A DNA stretch of 64,000 nucleotides, taken from positions 1 through 64,000 of the forward strand of contig JAJFJB010000297.1 of NCBI GenBank assembly GCA_021774435.1. The letters are read 5' to 3'. The translations under genes were made by a program, and so were the position numbers. The notes beneath the pieces were generated by a model that was not told the DNA's origin, did not search any database, and saw nothing but the letters and a program-made list of their open reading frames with translations. The DNA is from Alphaproteobacteria bacterium (GTDB taxonomy: Bacteria > Pseudomonadota > Alphaproteobacteria > UBA8366 > GCA-2717185). How positions within the stretch are numbered: position 1 is the stretch's first letter; the number at the start of each line of letters is the position of its first letter. This document shows positions 45,083 through 54,193 of this stretch, piece after piece.

Positions 45083-46507
45083 ATGGCGGAAACAATAACA
45101 GTCGATATCTGCGTCATTGGCGCCGGTTCCGGCGGACTGAGCGTCGCGGCGGGCGCGTCACAGATGGGCGCCGACGTGGCCTTGATCGAGCGCGACAAGA
45201 TGGGCGGCGATTGCCTGAATTATGGTTGCATCCCCTCAAAGGCCCTGATCGCGGCGGGTCATACGGCCCATATCATGCGCCACGCGGACCGGTTCGGCGT
45301 GCAAAGCGTTACCCCTTCGGTTGACTATGTAAAGGTCCGCGATCATGTGCGCGGCGTGATCGCAGCCATCGAACCGAACGATTCCGTGGAACGGTTCACG
45401 GGGCTCGGCGTCAGGGTGATCAAGGGCGCGGCAGAATTTGTCGGGCCCGGCGAGATCGAAGCGGACGGACGCCGGATCAAAGCGAAGCGTTTCGTCATCG
45501 CGACGGGTTCTGCTGCTATGGTTCCGCCAATACCCGGCCTTGATGCTGTGCCGTACCTCACGAATGAAACGGTCTTCGATCTGGATCACCGTCCCGAACA
45601 TCTAATCGTCATCGGCGGCGGACCGATCGGCGCGGAACTGGCGCAAGCGCACCGGCGACTCGGCGCGCACGTGACGGTCGTTGAGATGTTCGACTTTCTC
45701 GGCAAGGACGACCCGGAACTGACCGAAATCGTGCGCCGGCAATTCACTGCCGACGGGATCGATATCCGCGCACAGACCGCGGTAACCGCAATCGAACGGG
45801 ATGGCGACAGCATCGTCGTCGTCACGGAAAAAGATGGTGAGGAAAACCGGGTCAAGGGTTCACATCTTCTAATTGCCGCCGGACGGCAGCCGAATCTCGA
45901 CGGGCTGAACCTGGAATTGGCCGGGGTCGAGTACGAACGCAAAGGAATCGGCGTCGATGCGCGGTTGCGCACTTCAAACAAAAAAATCTTCGCGATAGGC
46001 GACGTCGCCGGCCCGTATCAGTTCACGCATATGGCGGGCTATCACGCGGGCATCGTTATCCGGAACGCCCTGTTCAAATTGCCCGCCAAGGTCGATTACC
46101 GCGCCGTGCCCTGGGTGACCTATACCGATCCCGAACTGGCGCATGTCGGCATGACAGAAACCCAAGCGAAGGCGGATCAACCGGGCGATATGAATGTCCT
46201 GCGCTGGCCCTTTCACGAGAACGACCGGGCCCAAGCGGAACGCGAAACTGAGGGTCTCATCAAGGTGATTACCAGCAAGCGCGGCCGGGTGCTGGGGGCA
46301 ACAATCGTAGGGCCTCGTGCAGGTGAGTTGCTGATGCCCTGGGTTATGGCGGTGTCCGGCAAGCAAAAAATCGGCACCATGGCGGGCCTCATTGCGCCCT
46401 ATCCCACGCTCGGCGAAGTGAGCAAACGAGCGGCAGGCAGCTACTATACACCGTCGTTATTCAGCGAACGGACGAAGAAGATTGTCAAATTTCTGCTTAA
46501 GTTTTGA
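45083..46507 (+). CDS. Pyridine nucleotide-disulfide oxidoreductase (Lpd/MerA-like)
   Basis: 474-residue class I flavoprotein. FAD motif VIGAGSGGLSVAAGA, redox-active cysteines C44 and C49 in GGDCLNYGCIPSKAL, NAD motif LIVIGGGPIGAELAQAHRRLG, second FAD segment IFAIGDVAGP. In dihydrolipoamide dehydrogenase the C-terminal HPTxSE motif supplies the base; here the matching segment is APYPTLGEVSKRAAG, with tyrosine at the histidine position and the glutamate kept. It may therefore not be the 2-oxoacid dehydrogenase E3 but one of the mercuric-reductase-like relatives of unknown substrate. No MerR or mer genes are adjacent. Confidence 0.85.
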   Translation: MAETITVDICVIGAGSGGLSVAAGASQMGADVALIERDKMGGDCLNYGCIPSKALIAAGHTAHIMRHADRFGVQSVTPSVDYVKVRDHVRGVIAAIEPNDSVERFTGLGVRVIKGAAEFVGPGEIEADGRRIKAKRFVIATGSAAMVPPIPGLDAVPYLTNETVFDLDHRPEHLIVIGGGPIGAELAQAHRRLGAHVTVVEMFDFLGKDDPELTEIVRRQFTADGIDIRAQTAVTAIERDGDSIVVVTEKDGEENRVKGSHLLIAAGRQPNLDGLNLELAGVEYERKGIGVDARLRTSNKKIFAIGDVAGPYQFTHMAGYHAGIVIRNALFKLPAKVDYRAVPWVTYTDPELAHVGMTETQAKADQPGDMNVLRWPFHENDRAQAERETEGLIKVITSKRGRVLGATIVGPRAGELLMPWVMAVSGKQKIGTMAGLIAPYPTLGEVSKRAAGSYYTPSLFSERTKKIVKFLLKF

Positions 46508-46513
46508 AGAAAC

Positions 46514-47359
46514 TTATTTATTGCCCGCGCGAACGGTAATCATCGTCCCGATGAAAATGACAAACGCGCCGATGCCCAGCCAAATATCGACCGTCTCATC
46601 GTAGAGCAGCCAGCCTAGCCAGGCGATCAGCGGGATTCGGATGTAGTGCAAAGGGATTACGAGAGTTGCATCGGCAAGCGTCAAGCTGCGCGCCGTGCAA
46701 TAATGTGCCGCGATTCCCGTCAGTCCAACCGCAAAAATCCAAATCCACATTTCCGGTGGCGGCACGAAGATCGTTGGTGCTGCAATCGCCGCACTCGCCA
46801 AAAGCTGTAGCAGGAACATCCAAAACAGGATGGTCAGCGGGCCTTCGGTTCGCGTGAGCGCTTTCGTTGCAACATTTGCGGCGCCGAACCCGAACGCACC
46901 GACAAGCACGATGAGCGCCGCCGGATCTATAATGGCCAGGCCTGGCCGCAGAATGATCAGGATCCCTAAAAACCCAAGCACGACGGCACCGGCACGCGGT
47001 ATCGAAAATCGCTCACCGAGAAAAGGGATCGCCAGCAGAACAACCCAGATCGGCAAGGTCGATTCCAGAACGAACACTTCCGCCAAAGGCAGCTGGGCGA
47101 TGCCGTAAAACCAACTTGCCACGCCGATCATATGGACAAAATTTCGCAGCCCATGCATGCCAACGCGCTCCGTCCGCATGATGGCAGTCCCCTGCTTCAG
47201 CATGATCGCAAGGATGACCAAAAAGCCGACGGCATTGCGAACGAGCAGAATTTGTCCGGTGTCATAGACCGCCGAGAGTTCGCGCGCGGCCAGCCCCATC
47301 ATTGACAGAGAAATTAGCGTACCCCCCATCCACAAGGCAGCTCGAAGATGCTGAGGCAA
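46514..47359 (-). CDS. EamA/DMT-family transporter
   Basis: 281-residue membrane protein with about ten hydrophobic segments, in two EamA repeats (the first ends near ILRPGLAII, the second begins FGFGAANVATKALTRTEG). Drug/metabolite transporters of this type usually export amino acids or metabolites. It lies 25 bases downstream of a LysR regulator on the same strand, the usual arrangement for a regulated exporter. Substrate unknown. Confidence 0.85.
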   Translation of the reverse strand: MPQHLRAALWMGGTLISLSMMGLAARELSAVYDTGQILLVRNAVGFLVILAIMLKQGTAIMRTERVGMHGLRNFVHMIGVASWFYGIAQLPLAEVFVLESTLPIWVVLLAIPFLGERFSIPRAGAVVLGFLGILIILRPGLAIIDPAALIVLVGAFGFGAANVATKALTRTEGPLTILFWMFLLQLLASAAIAAPTIFVPPPEMWIWIFAVGLTGIAAHYCTARSLTLADATLVIPLHYIRIPLIAWLGWLLYDETVDIWLGIGAFVIFIGTMITVRAGNK

Positions 47360-47384
47360 ATTTCTGTTCCGCTATTATTGACGG

Positions 47385-48287
47385 TTAAACTGTCTGGCGT
47401 TCGATGGCTTCCGCGATCACCCAATCGCGAAAGGCTTTAATTCTTGGCTGGTCTGCCGTGGACTCTAGGCACACGACATAATAGGCCAGTTCCACATCCA
47501 TCGCGAGGTCGAACGGTCTGACGAGCCGGCCGGCCGCCAGATCGTCCATGACCAGAACGCTACTCGCCAATGCGACACCCTGCCCTTCGATTGCGGCCTG
47601 TACAGGCAAGCCCAGCTGGTTGAATCGCGGCCCTCGTTTCGCGTTTATGCTTTCTAGGCCCGCAACTTTCAGCCAACGCGCCCAATCGGGCCACGCCTCA
47701 ACGTACTCGACGTGAAGCAGAGTATGGTATCTGAGGTCTTCCGGACTCCGGAGCGGATGCAGCCCTTCCATCAGACGCGGACTGCAAACCGGAAAAACCT
47801 GTTCCTTCATCAGCTTCGTGACCCGAAGACCCGGATAGTGCCCCAAGCCGAGCCGAATACCAATTTCGACATCATCATGAGCCAAATCGACGTCGCGGGT
47901 CGACGCCGCTATCCGAATTTCAATATCCGGGTAGGCGTGAAAAAATCCATCCAGCCGCGGGACAAGCCATTTCGATGCGAAGAAGGGCGTCGCCCCAACC
48001 GTCAAAACACCGCCACGATCAAACGATGCGAGCCGGTCCGCCCCCTCCGCCAGCTTATCGAAGCCTTGACGCATTAGCGGCAGGGCAAGCTGCCCCGCCT
48101 CGGTCAGAACCAGGGCGCGGGTCAATCGCCGAAACAGTTGCACATTGTAGAACGCCTCAAGCGATTTGATCTGATTGCTCACAGCGGCGGGCGTGACATG
48201 CAGTTCTTCAGCCGCCTTCGAAAAGCTGAGATGGCGTGCGGCAGCCTCAAAGGCCCGCAATGCGGTGAGTGACGGTAGGTTTCGCAT
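47385..48287 (-). CDS. LysR-family transcriptional regulator, GcvA type
   Basis: 300 residues. The N-terminal winged helix-turn-helix is typical of the GcvA group (LTALRAFEAAARHLSFSKAAEELHVTPAAVSNQIKSLEA). The effector-binding domain follows. It probably controls its own operon with the DMT transporter, and perhaps the small gene divergent from it. The 140-base upstream region is A+T rich and holds an interrupted palindrome aaatagg (48332-48338)/cctattt (48360-48366), a possible LysR-type binding region. Confidence 0.9.
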   Translation of the reverse strand: MRNLPSLTALRAFEAAARHLSFSKAAEELHVTPAAVSNQIKSLEAFYNVQLFRRLTRALVLTEAGQLALPLMRQGFDKLAEGADRLASFDRGGVLTVGATPFFASKWLVPRLDGFFHAYPDIEIRIAASTRDVDLAHDDVEIGIRLGLGHYPGLRVTKLMKEQVFPVCSPRLMEGLHPLRSPEDLRYHTLLHVEYVEAWPDWARWLKVAGLESINAKRGPRFNQLGLPVQAAIEGQGVALASSVLVMDDLAAGRLVRPFDLAMDVELAYYVVCLESTADQPRIKAFRDWVIAEAIERQTV

Positions 48288-48427
48288 AAGAATAGCTTAT
48301 AGTTCATTTTTTCTGATGTATAAAGAAGTAAAAATAGGTTGTGACTAACCAATAACACGCCTATTTCAAATGAAAATCAGCCTTGAGTGAGCAGGCGATG
48401 AAACATTTATAATTGAAGGGAATACCC

Positions 48428-48658
48428 ATGGAGCATGCCCATGTCGACGGCGCTCGCCCTATCGGTTTTGACGATATCCACCGAGAGACCAGCCTGATCG
48501 CCCTCTTACAACAACAGGCGGTCACTTTTCTCCGCAGGGTTCTGCATAATCAGGCGAAACGGAAAGTTTTGGCCCCTACGACCACACAAGCCATGCGCCG
48601 CATTCCGGACCCCTATGGCGATGTTCGGTTCGTAAAACAGATGCAAGACAACGGCTGA
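48428..48658 (+). CDS. Small hypothetical protein
   Basis: 76 residues beginning MEHAHVDGARP and containing ALLQQQAVTFLRRVLHNQAKRKVL, a short amphipathic helix-like region. No family recognised. ATG 48428 has aaggga about 8 bases upstream, which supports translation. It is divergent from the LysR gene and ends 20 bases from the convergent hydrolase gene. Could be a regulated small protein; a chance frame is possible. Confidence 0.5.
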   Translation: MEHAHVDGARPIGFDDIHRETSLIALLQQQAVTFLRRVLHNQAKRKVLAPTTTQAMRRIPDPYGDVRFVKQMQDNG

Positions 48659-48678
48659 ACGAGCCCGGAATTCGGCCT

Positions 48679-49503
48679 TTACGCGTGCCGCATGCAGAAT
48701 TGCAGGAGCGCTTTCGTGCATTCTTTCGGATAAAGCAGATGCACCATGTGATAGGGCGTCGGCAGGTGGATCAATTCGAAATCCGATAGCCCCTCTGCCA
48801 ACAATCGTTCCTGCGCAGCGCTCGTAATCTGTCCAGAGGTCGGGTACAGGCCGAGCACCGGCGCCCTTATCATGGGCAAAAAATCGGACGCGTTCGCGGC
48901 ATTGACCAATTTCGACATCGCGACCTGCACAACAGGGTCGCCTTTCGAAAACTCATCGACGTACCATTCGAAAAGGTCCGGCTCTTCATCCTCCGGAATT
49001 CGCGTGCCGCGCGTCGTCGTCGCCACCCATTCCCGGATGCCAAGTGCCTCCATGGCATCGGTCCGCGAACCATGCCCCAACGCGTAGCGCTGTTTCATCC
49101 CCTCTTCAATGAACACGGGAGAGGCCACCAGTGTCAGCGTTCGAACCCGGGCCGGATGTTGCGCCGCTAGGGCGAGACCTAAAATGCCGCCCATCGACTC
49201 GCCGCAATAATGCACATTGTCAGCGCCGAGTTCGTCCAACAACGCCATCAAATCGCCGACCAGCGCGTCTAGTGTCAAATCCCGGTCGAGATCGAGGTTC
49301 CCGCGAAATTTTCCCAACCCGCGCATATCCGGCCGCACGATTCTAAAATGCCGGGAGAGGTAGGGAATCCAGCGGTACCAGAACTTTCCAGACCGGCCGT
49401 TGCCATGTTGCAAGATCAGAGTGGGCGCATCAGACCAAGGGTCGGTAGAGTCATCAATCTCATAATGGATCGACAGACCGCCAGGACGATCTAGAAAGGG
49501 CAT
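48679..49503 (-). CDS. Alpha/beta hydrolase
   Basis: 274-residue alpha/beta hydrolase. Oxyanion region LQHGNGRSGKFWYRW, nucleophile elbow YCGESMGGILG (Ser), and a C-terminal catalytic histidine in PTPYHMVHL. Related to ester, lactone and C-C hydrolases such as 3-oxoadipate enol-lactonase. It ends a minus-strand operon that begins with the phosphatase or AtuA gene; the LLM gene is 10 bases upstream. Confidence 0.87.
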   Translation of the reverse strand: MPFLDRPGGLSIHYEIDDSTDPWSDAPTLILQHGNGRSGKFWYRWIPYLSRHFRIVRPDMRGLGKFRGNLDLDRDLTLDALVGDLMALLDELGADNVHYCGESMGGILGLALAAQHPARVRTLTLVASPVFIEEGMKQRYALGHGSRTDAMEALGIREWVATTTRGTRIPEDEEPDLFEWYVDEFSKGDPVVQVAMSKLVNAANASDFLPMIRAPVLGLYPTSGQITSAAQERLLAEGLSDFELIHLPTPYHMVHLLYPKECTKALLQFCMRHA

Positions 49504-49513
49504 CAGCTCACAA

Positions 49514-50326
49514 TCACGAAAAGAGCGCCCGCACTGTCGCCAAATGCTCCTCCGTAAAGTCGAACACGGTAACGATCGCGTCGTCGAAGCCGATCTCCGC
49601 CAGCATATTCAAACGCGCCTTGGCCTCTTCGGGACCGCAGCGCAAGTCCAAATGATCATCATCGGTAAGCGATTTGCTGTCTGCCGTTAGATCGACGGGA
49701 ATGTTGGATGCGACCGTCCGGCCGCCGCCTTCCCCTTTGAAGCGTTTATAGCCTTCCTTCAAGGTAGCGATGTTTGTGAAGTGGGCCGATGAGATCCAGC
49801 CGTCATACTGTTTGGCGGCAATCGGAATCCAGCGGCTGCCTGCCCAGCTGCCTATCAAGATCGGTGGTCCGCCTTTCACCGATTCCATCGGCGTCAAATT
49901 GGCGTCGCCTACGGTTTCGCCGCGCCAAAGGCTTTGCATAACAGGTAGCGCTGCTGCCAGGTCTTTGAATCTTCGTTGATAGTCGTTACCCGTCGCCTTG
50001 AAATCAGCTTCCGTGGAGCCCGCGCCAACCCCGAGACGCACACGTCCGCCCGACAAATAATGGGCGCTTAGAATTCGATGTGCGAGTTCGACCGGCCGCC
50101 GCAAGGGAACTTGGAGAATACAGGTGCCAAGATCGATTTTCTCCGTGACCGGGGCTGCTGCAGACATCGCGCTCACCGGGTCGGGCCGGAAGTTGCCGCG
50201 CCCGACCGAATCGAAAAACCAGAGCCCTTCGAATCCAACCTTCTCCGCCAGCCGCATGCCCTCGGTATAGGAGCGGCCGCTCGCAATATCTTCGCCTTGG
50301 ATATTTAAGCTGACGCCCAGTCTCAT
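49514..50326 (-). CDS. LLM-class flavin-dependent oxidoreductase
   Basis: 270-residue luciferase-like monooxygenase. TIM-barrel segments GFEGLWFFDSVGRG, LGTCILQVPLRRPVELAHRI and RLGVGAGSTEADF are typical. Members use reduced FMN (or F420 in some lineages). ATG 50326 is chosen over the TTG one codon earlier, with ggggaggg about 6 bases upstream. It is 36 bases downstream of the amidohydrolase gene. No flavin reductase is adjacent. Confidence 0.86.
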   Translation of the reverse strand: MRLGVSLNIQGEDIASGRSYTEGMRLAEKVGFEGLWFFDSVGRGNFRPDPVSAMSAAAPVTEKIDLGTCILQVPLRRPVELAHRILSAHYLSGGRVRLGVGAGSTEADFKATGNDYQRRFKDLAAALPVMQSLWRGETVGDANLTPMESVKGGPPILIGSWAGSRWIPIAAKQYDGWISSAHFTNIATLKEGYKRFKGEGGGRTVASNIPVDLTADSKSLTDDDHLDLRCGPEEAKARLNMLAEIGFDDAIVTVFDFTEEHLATVRALFS

Positions 50327-50362
50327 CAATTTCCCTCCCCTTGTTAGTGTCAGGATACGATG

Positions 50363-51559
50363 TCAGGTCCCGCCCTCATAGAGGCCGTTTCGCGCAACGA
50401 TCTGTCCACCATGAACGACGAGCGATCGTTGTGGATGCCGGACGACCGCTTCCGCAGTGGTTTCAGTCGGAATCGTGAAAAAATCGGCGCGGTTTCCGAC
50501 CGCAAGACCGTAATCGGAGACACCAAGCAAATCAGCACCGGCCTGCGATGCGAAATGATACGCAAGCTCGAGATCCGGATCGGTCCGGAAGTTCGAGCGC
50601 CAACCAATCAGCATGGCGCGCTCCAGCATATCGCCGTCCCCATAGGGGCACCAACTGTCCCGGATGCCATCATTGCCTGCGGCGACGGCAACGCCTCTTT
50701 CGTGCATCTTCTTGACGGGCGGGATCGAAGAGCCACCCGGCGCGTGTGTGACATTGGTGATGCCAGCTTCGGCCATGCCGTCGATTAGCCGGTCCGCGGC
50801 GGCTTCCGCGATATCGCCAAGGCAAAACCCATGGCTAATCGCAACGCGGCCCTGCATGCCATGCGCCTTAGTGCGTTCGATAATCGCGGCGACTTCGGCG
50901 GCCCCGGGTTCGCCGCCGTCATGCAGATGAATGTCGATCCCCACGCCGTATTTCTCGGCAAGCGAAAAGATCGCGTTAAGTTGCCCTTCCACGTCGCCAT
51001 CGATCCCAGCGGGGTCGATTCCGCCAAGCAAATCAGCGCCCGCGCTCAAAGCCGCCTCCATGACGGCCAACGTCCCAGGGCAAGCCAGAACGCCGCTCTG
51101 CGGGAAGGCAATGACTTGAACCGTGATCGCATTTTTGTAGTGATCGCGGGCCTCCAACACACCCTCGACGCTAGAGAGACCCAGTTCCGGATCGACATCG
51201 ACATGGGTCCTGCAGTGACCCGTACCGTGCACGACAAGGCGTTCGATGAGATTGCCGGCGCGCACCGCAACGGATAGCGGCAACCCATCACGTATCGTTT
51301 TCTCGGTGTTGATACGGCTCTGCCGGTCGGGGCCGGCCGCATGCGGGTGCCAAGGCAAACCAACCATCGATTTATCGAGGTGCAGATGACTGTCCACCAG
51401 CGCCGGCAGCACAAGATCCCCGTTGCCGTCCACCTGCGTCATGCCGCCGCCATCCAGCGCCGTGCCGAGCGCCGTGATACGGCCTTCCCGAACCAGAATT
51501 TCGGTTTTTATGCCTGCGGCAGTGCGCACATTGACGAGGTGTAAATCGTTATCAGGCAT
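50363..51559 (-). CDS. Amidohydrolase (cytosine-deaminase-like)
   Basis: 398-residue metal-dependent hydrolase. The metal motif is SHLHLDKSM after LPALVD; later CRTHVDVDPELGLSSV, DIHLHDGGE and ISHGFCLGD give further ligands, and AGNDGIRDSWCPYG holds the conserved Asp. This run is that of the cytosine deaminase/CodA-like amidohydrolase group, which hydrolyses cyclic amidines or N-acyl amides. Start at ATG 51559 shares a base with the preceding stop; GTG 51562 is equally possible. Confidence 0.86.
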   Translation of the reverse strand: MPDNDLHLVNVRTAAGIKTEILVREGRITALGTALDGGGMTQVDGNGDLVLPALVDSHLHLDKSMVGLPWHPHAAGPDRQSRINTEKTIRDGLPLSVAVRAGNLIERLVVHGTGHCRTHVDVDPELGLSSVEGVLEARDHYKNAITVQVIAFPQSGVLACPGTLAVMEAALSAGADLLGGIDPAGIDGDVEGQLNAIFSLAEKYGVGIDIHLHDGGEPGAAEVAAIIERTKAHGMQGRVAISHGFCLGDIAEAAADRLIDGMAEAGITNVTHAPGGSSIPPVKKMHERGVAVAAGNDGIRDSWCPYGDGDMLERAMLIGWRSNFRTDPDLELAYHFASQAGADLLGVSDYGLAVGNRADFFTIPTETTAEAVVRHPQRSLVVHGGQIVARNGLYEGGT

Positions 51560-51939
51560 CACGCACTTCTGTCCGCTTGCCGTGCTGCCCGTGCGTTCTC
51601 CACGACAGATTCAGGCACTGTCACTGTGACCGACAGAGCCACGAAAGAAAGACTCTTGCCATGGCCATCCAGATTGAGACTGCCATTCACGCCGCCCTGC
51701 AAGACATCATCGAGCACAAAATTGAAGGCCCCCAAGACGGGCAGATCATAGCGCACCACCTTGCTCGCGCCGCGATGTGCGAAAGCGGCTTGCATACGGT
51801 CGGCGGTGACCTGTTCGGCAATTTGTTCGTACGCATCCGGCGCGTAGGGAATGATACTGACATTCGACCGGTCGCCCTTGTCCCCGGTACGGCCGTGCGC
51901 GATTTCCCGCAGCGCGACCTCAACAAGTGAACCCGTCAT
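51559..51939 (-). CDS. AtuA C-terminal-domain-like protein
   Basis: 126-residue protein with REIAHGRTGDKGDRSNVSIIPY, the signature of the C-terminal domain of AtuA, a protein of acyclic terpene utilisation. Here this domain is a separate protein. ATG 51939 lies one base after the stop of the DUF1446 gene, and the encoded stop overlaps the amidohydrolase start, so three genes are coupled. Biochemical role unknown. Confidence 0.85.
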   Translation of the reverse strand: MTGSLVEVALREIAHGRTGDKGDRSNVSIIPYAPDAYEQIAEQVTADRMQAAFAHRGASKVVRYDLPVLGAFNFVLDDVLQGGVNGSLNLDGHGKSLSFVALSVTVTVPESVVENARAARQADRSA

Positions 51940-51940
51940 C

Positions 51941-53311
51941 TCAGGCCTCGACCAAGCGGACACGGGGTTGAATCGATTCTCGCGGTATCAGGCACGACGC
52001 CGTCTTGATCCGCGGTGTGACATTGAGCCGGACACCGGCACCACCGGCAGGACCGGCACAATACAGCGTCTCCACTTCACGCGCCGCACGGGCCGCCGTC
52101 TCTTCGTCGTCCGTATTCACCGCAAGCCGGACCCTTACGTCCTGCCATTCCGTTTCGGGCTGGGTTTGAGCCAGGTCACCGCCGTCACCATCCAGCACAC
52201 TGACCAGCCCCAGCACATCCGTCCGTACGGCGATGCCCGGGAATTCGCGCTCGACCCGTTCCTTGGCCGTCTTTGCCGCGAGCCGCGCGCGGGCCGACGC
52301 GCCTGGACCGGCATAGGAAATTTCGCCTTCGCCCAGCCATCCGCCGGCGAAACTGATTGTGACCTTGAGTGTTTCCGGTGCGGGCCGCCCCCGGGCGCCG
52401 GTGATTTTCACACGGTCCAATCCCACTTTCTCCGCCCGGACATCCATGAGATCCAATGTGACGTCAGGGGTCAGGTAATTCGCCGGATCGTGAATTTCGT
52501 AAAGGATCTGTTCTTTCACGGTGCGTTCGTCGACCCGGCCGCCAGTGCCCAAAGGCTTGGTCAGAATGATTTCGCCTTTATCGGTCACCTCGGCGATCGG
52601 GTAACCAATATCCGTCATGCCCGGTACATCCTTGTAGCCGGGATCGGCAAAATAGCCGCCCGTCGCTTGGGCACCGCATTCCAATAAATGCCCTGTCAGG
52701 ACACCCGATGCGATCCGGTCCCAATCGGCACCGTCCCATCCAAAATGGTGCAATAGGGGAGCGAGCGCCAAAGCCGAATCCGTCACCCGGCCGGTGACCA
52801 CAACGTCGGCGCCAAGTGCCAGCGCATCGGCAATCGGGCGCGCGCCCAAATAGGCGTTGGCCGCCACAATGTCACTGCGTCCGACATCGAAGAGCGGTTC
52901 TTCTTCCCAGGCCTGGACCTGCATGGACGGCAACCCCTCTCGCACGTCGTCGCCTTCAACGACGGCGACCTTGATGCCCTCAATCCCGAGTTCTTGGGCG
53001 AGGCGATGAATCGCCTTCGCTGCCCCGGCTGGGTTCGCAGCACCGAAATTCCCCAGAATCGGAATATTATGTGCCACGCAATCCTTCAGCACGGGCGCCA
53101 AAAACCGCTCCAGATCCGGTGTATAGCCCTTTTCCGGATCGCGTAGCCGGTTGCGCTGCGCATAGGCCAGTGTCCGCTCGGCAAGCGTTTCATAAAACAG
53201 AGCCGCCGGCGCGCCGGACTCGATCAGGGCCTTGACGACGGGCACGCCCGCATCGACCCGGTCCGTGGCAAACCCGGCCGCGTTACCGACGTGGAAAATT
53301 GACTCCGCCAT
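51941..53311 (-). CDS. DUF1446 / AtuA-like protein
   Basis: 456-residue protein matching the large N-terminal part of AtuA (DUF1446), with HVGNAAGFATDRVDAG at the N-terminus, TGRVTDSALALAPLLHHFGW and GGYFADPGYKDVPGMTDIGYPIAE. In Pseudomonas citronellolis AtuA the DUF1446 and C-terminal parts are on one chain; here they are split into adjacent genes. ATG 53311 is chosen because ggagg lies 8 bases upstream; TTG 53326 opens the same frame. It is 17 bases downstream of the phosphatase gene. Confidence 0.88.
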   Translation of the reverse strand: MAESIFHVGNAAGFATDRVDAGVPVVKALIESGAPAALFYETLAERTLAYAQRNRLRDPEKGYTPDLERFLAPVLKDCVAHNIPILGNFGAANPAGAAKAIHRLAQELGIEGIKVAVVEGDDVREGLPSMQVQAWEEEPLFDVGRSDIVAANAYLGARPIADALALGADVVVTGRVTDSALALAPLLHHFGWDGADWDRIASGVLTGHLLECGAQATGGYFADPGYKDVPGMTDIGYPIAEVTDKGEIILTKPLGTGGRVDERTVKEQILYEIHDPANYLTPDVTLDLMDVRAEKVGLDRVKITGARGRPAPETLKVTISFAGGWLGEGEISYAGPGASARARLAAKTAKERVEREFPGIAVRTDVLGLVSVLDGDGGDLAQTQPETEWQDVRVRLAVNTDDEETAARAAREVETLYCAGPAGGAGVRLNVTPRIKTASCLIPRESIQPRVRLVEA

Positions 53312-53328
53312 GGCTGCTGCCTCCAAAG

Positions 53329-53883
53329 TTACAGGGCGTCGACGCGCCAGGTTCCCGGGTCGCCGCCGGATGCGAAATTCATCGGATGCGCGTTTCGGGC
53401 ACGGTCGGCATATTCCGCCCCCACAAGATGATTATGCAAAACCCGGAACACGCCGGCATGCGCCACCAAAAGCACCGTCGGCGGGGCCGCAATCACATCA
53501 AGACTCTGAATCACCCGGGTCTGGAATGAGTCGACCGGTTCACCGCCTTCCGGGGTCGCGCCCCGGACGAACACGGAAACCGGCTGCCCTTCCCAGGCGC
53601 CCAGATTGCGCTCACGCAGATCTTCATGAATCTCGACCGCAGCGCCGCCCATCGCCTCGGCAACGATCTGTGCCGTATCAAAGGCGCGGCTCAACGGGCT
53701 CGTATAGATCGCTTTGATCTCCTGTCCGCGAAGCCGTTCCCCTGCCATCCGGGCTTGCTCTCGGCCTTGTTCGGTCAGGGCGTAATCGGTCGCGCCACCG
53801 ATCAGTCCTTCCACATTGGATTCGGATTCACCGTGGCGCAGAAACAGAAAACCAGAGTCGATAAGGGCAGACGTACCATGCAT
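53329..53883 (-). CDS. Histidine phosphatase family protein
   Basis: 184-residue phosphoglycerate-mutase-like phosphatase. The catalytic RHG motif is LRHGESESNVEG; the second arginine and glutamate are in YTSPLSRAFDTA and LRERNLGAWEGQ, and the second histidine in LVAHAGVFR. Substrate unknown. First gene of the minus-strand operon 53883 to 48679. Confidence 0.88.
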   Translation of the reverse strand: MHGTSALIDSGFLFLRHGESESNVEGLIGGATDYALTEQGREQARMAGERLRGQEIKAIYTSPLSRAFDTAQIVAEAMGGAAVEIHEDLRERNLGAWEGQPVSVFVRGATPEGGEPVDSFQTRVIQSLDVIAAPPTVLLVAHAGVFRVLHNHLVGAEYADRARNAHPMNFASGGDPGTWRVDAL

Positions 53884-54103
53884 GACGGCGTCATCTTATA
53901 CCGGTGAGACGTATCGCCAAATATAAAGAGCAAAACACTGCCCCATTGCCCAATTCATCGCTAACGAAAAGCAGTATGTCCTTAGAAAACACATCTGCCG
54001 CGTGAAACACCGCGCACTTCGGCGGGTTAACCAAGATTCACATGCACGATCGCCTTGCCCAGACTTTTCGCCGCAGGCTGGTAAAATGCGTGTCGAATGA
54101 CGC

Positions 54104-54109
54104 TATAAT
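54104..54109 (+). promoter_or_regulatory. Possible -10 element for the monooxygenase gene
   Basis: A perfect tataat lies 85 bases before the monooxygenase ATG inside the 310-base gap 53884-54193. No good -35 match is seen at the usual spacing, so this is a weak call. The gap otherwise shows nothing clear; a minus-strand reading near 54027-54090 ends in a quinone-oxidoreductase-like tail, but it is too short to use. Confidence 0.3.
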
Positions 54110-54193
54110 GGAAGCGCAGCAGGATCGACGGGCCGCGATGCGGGACCCCGGATTTGAGCGTCGGCCGATCCAAGATAAAGGAGCACGCATAAG

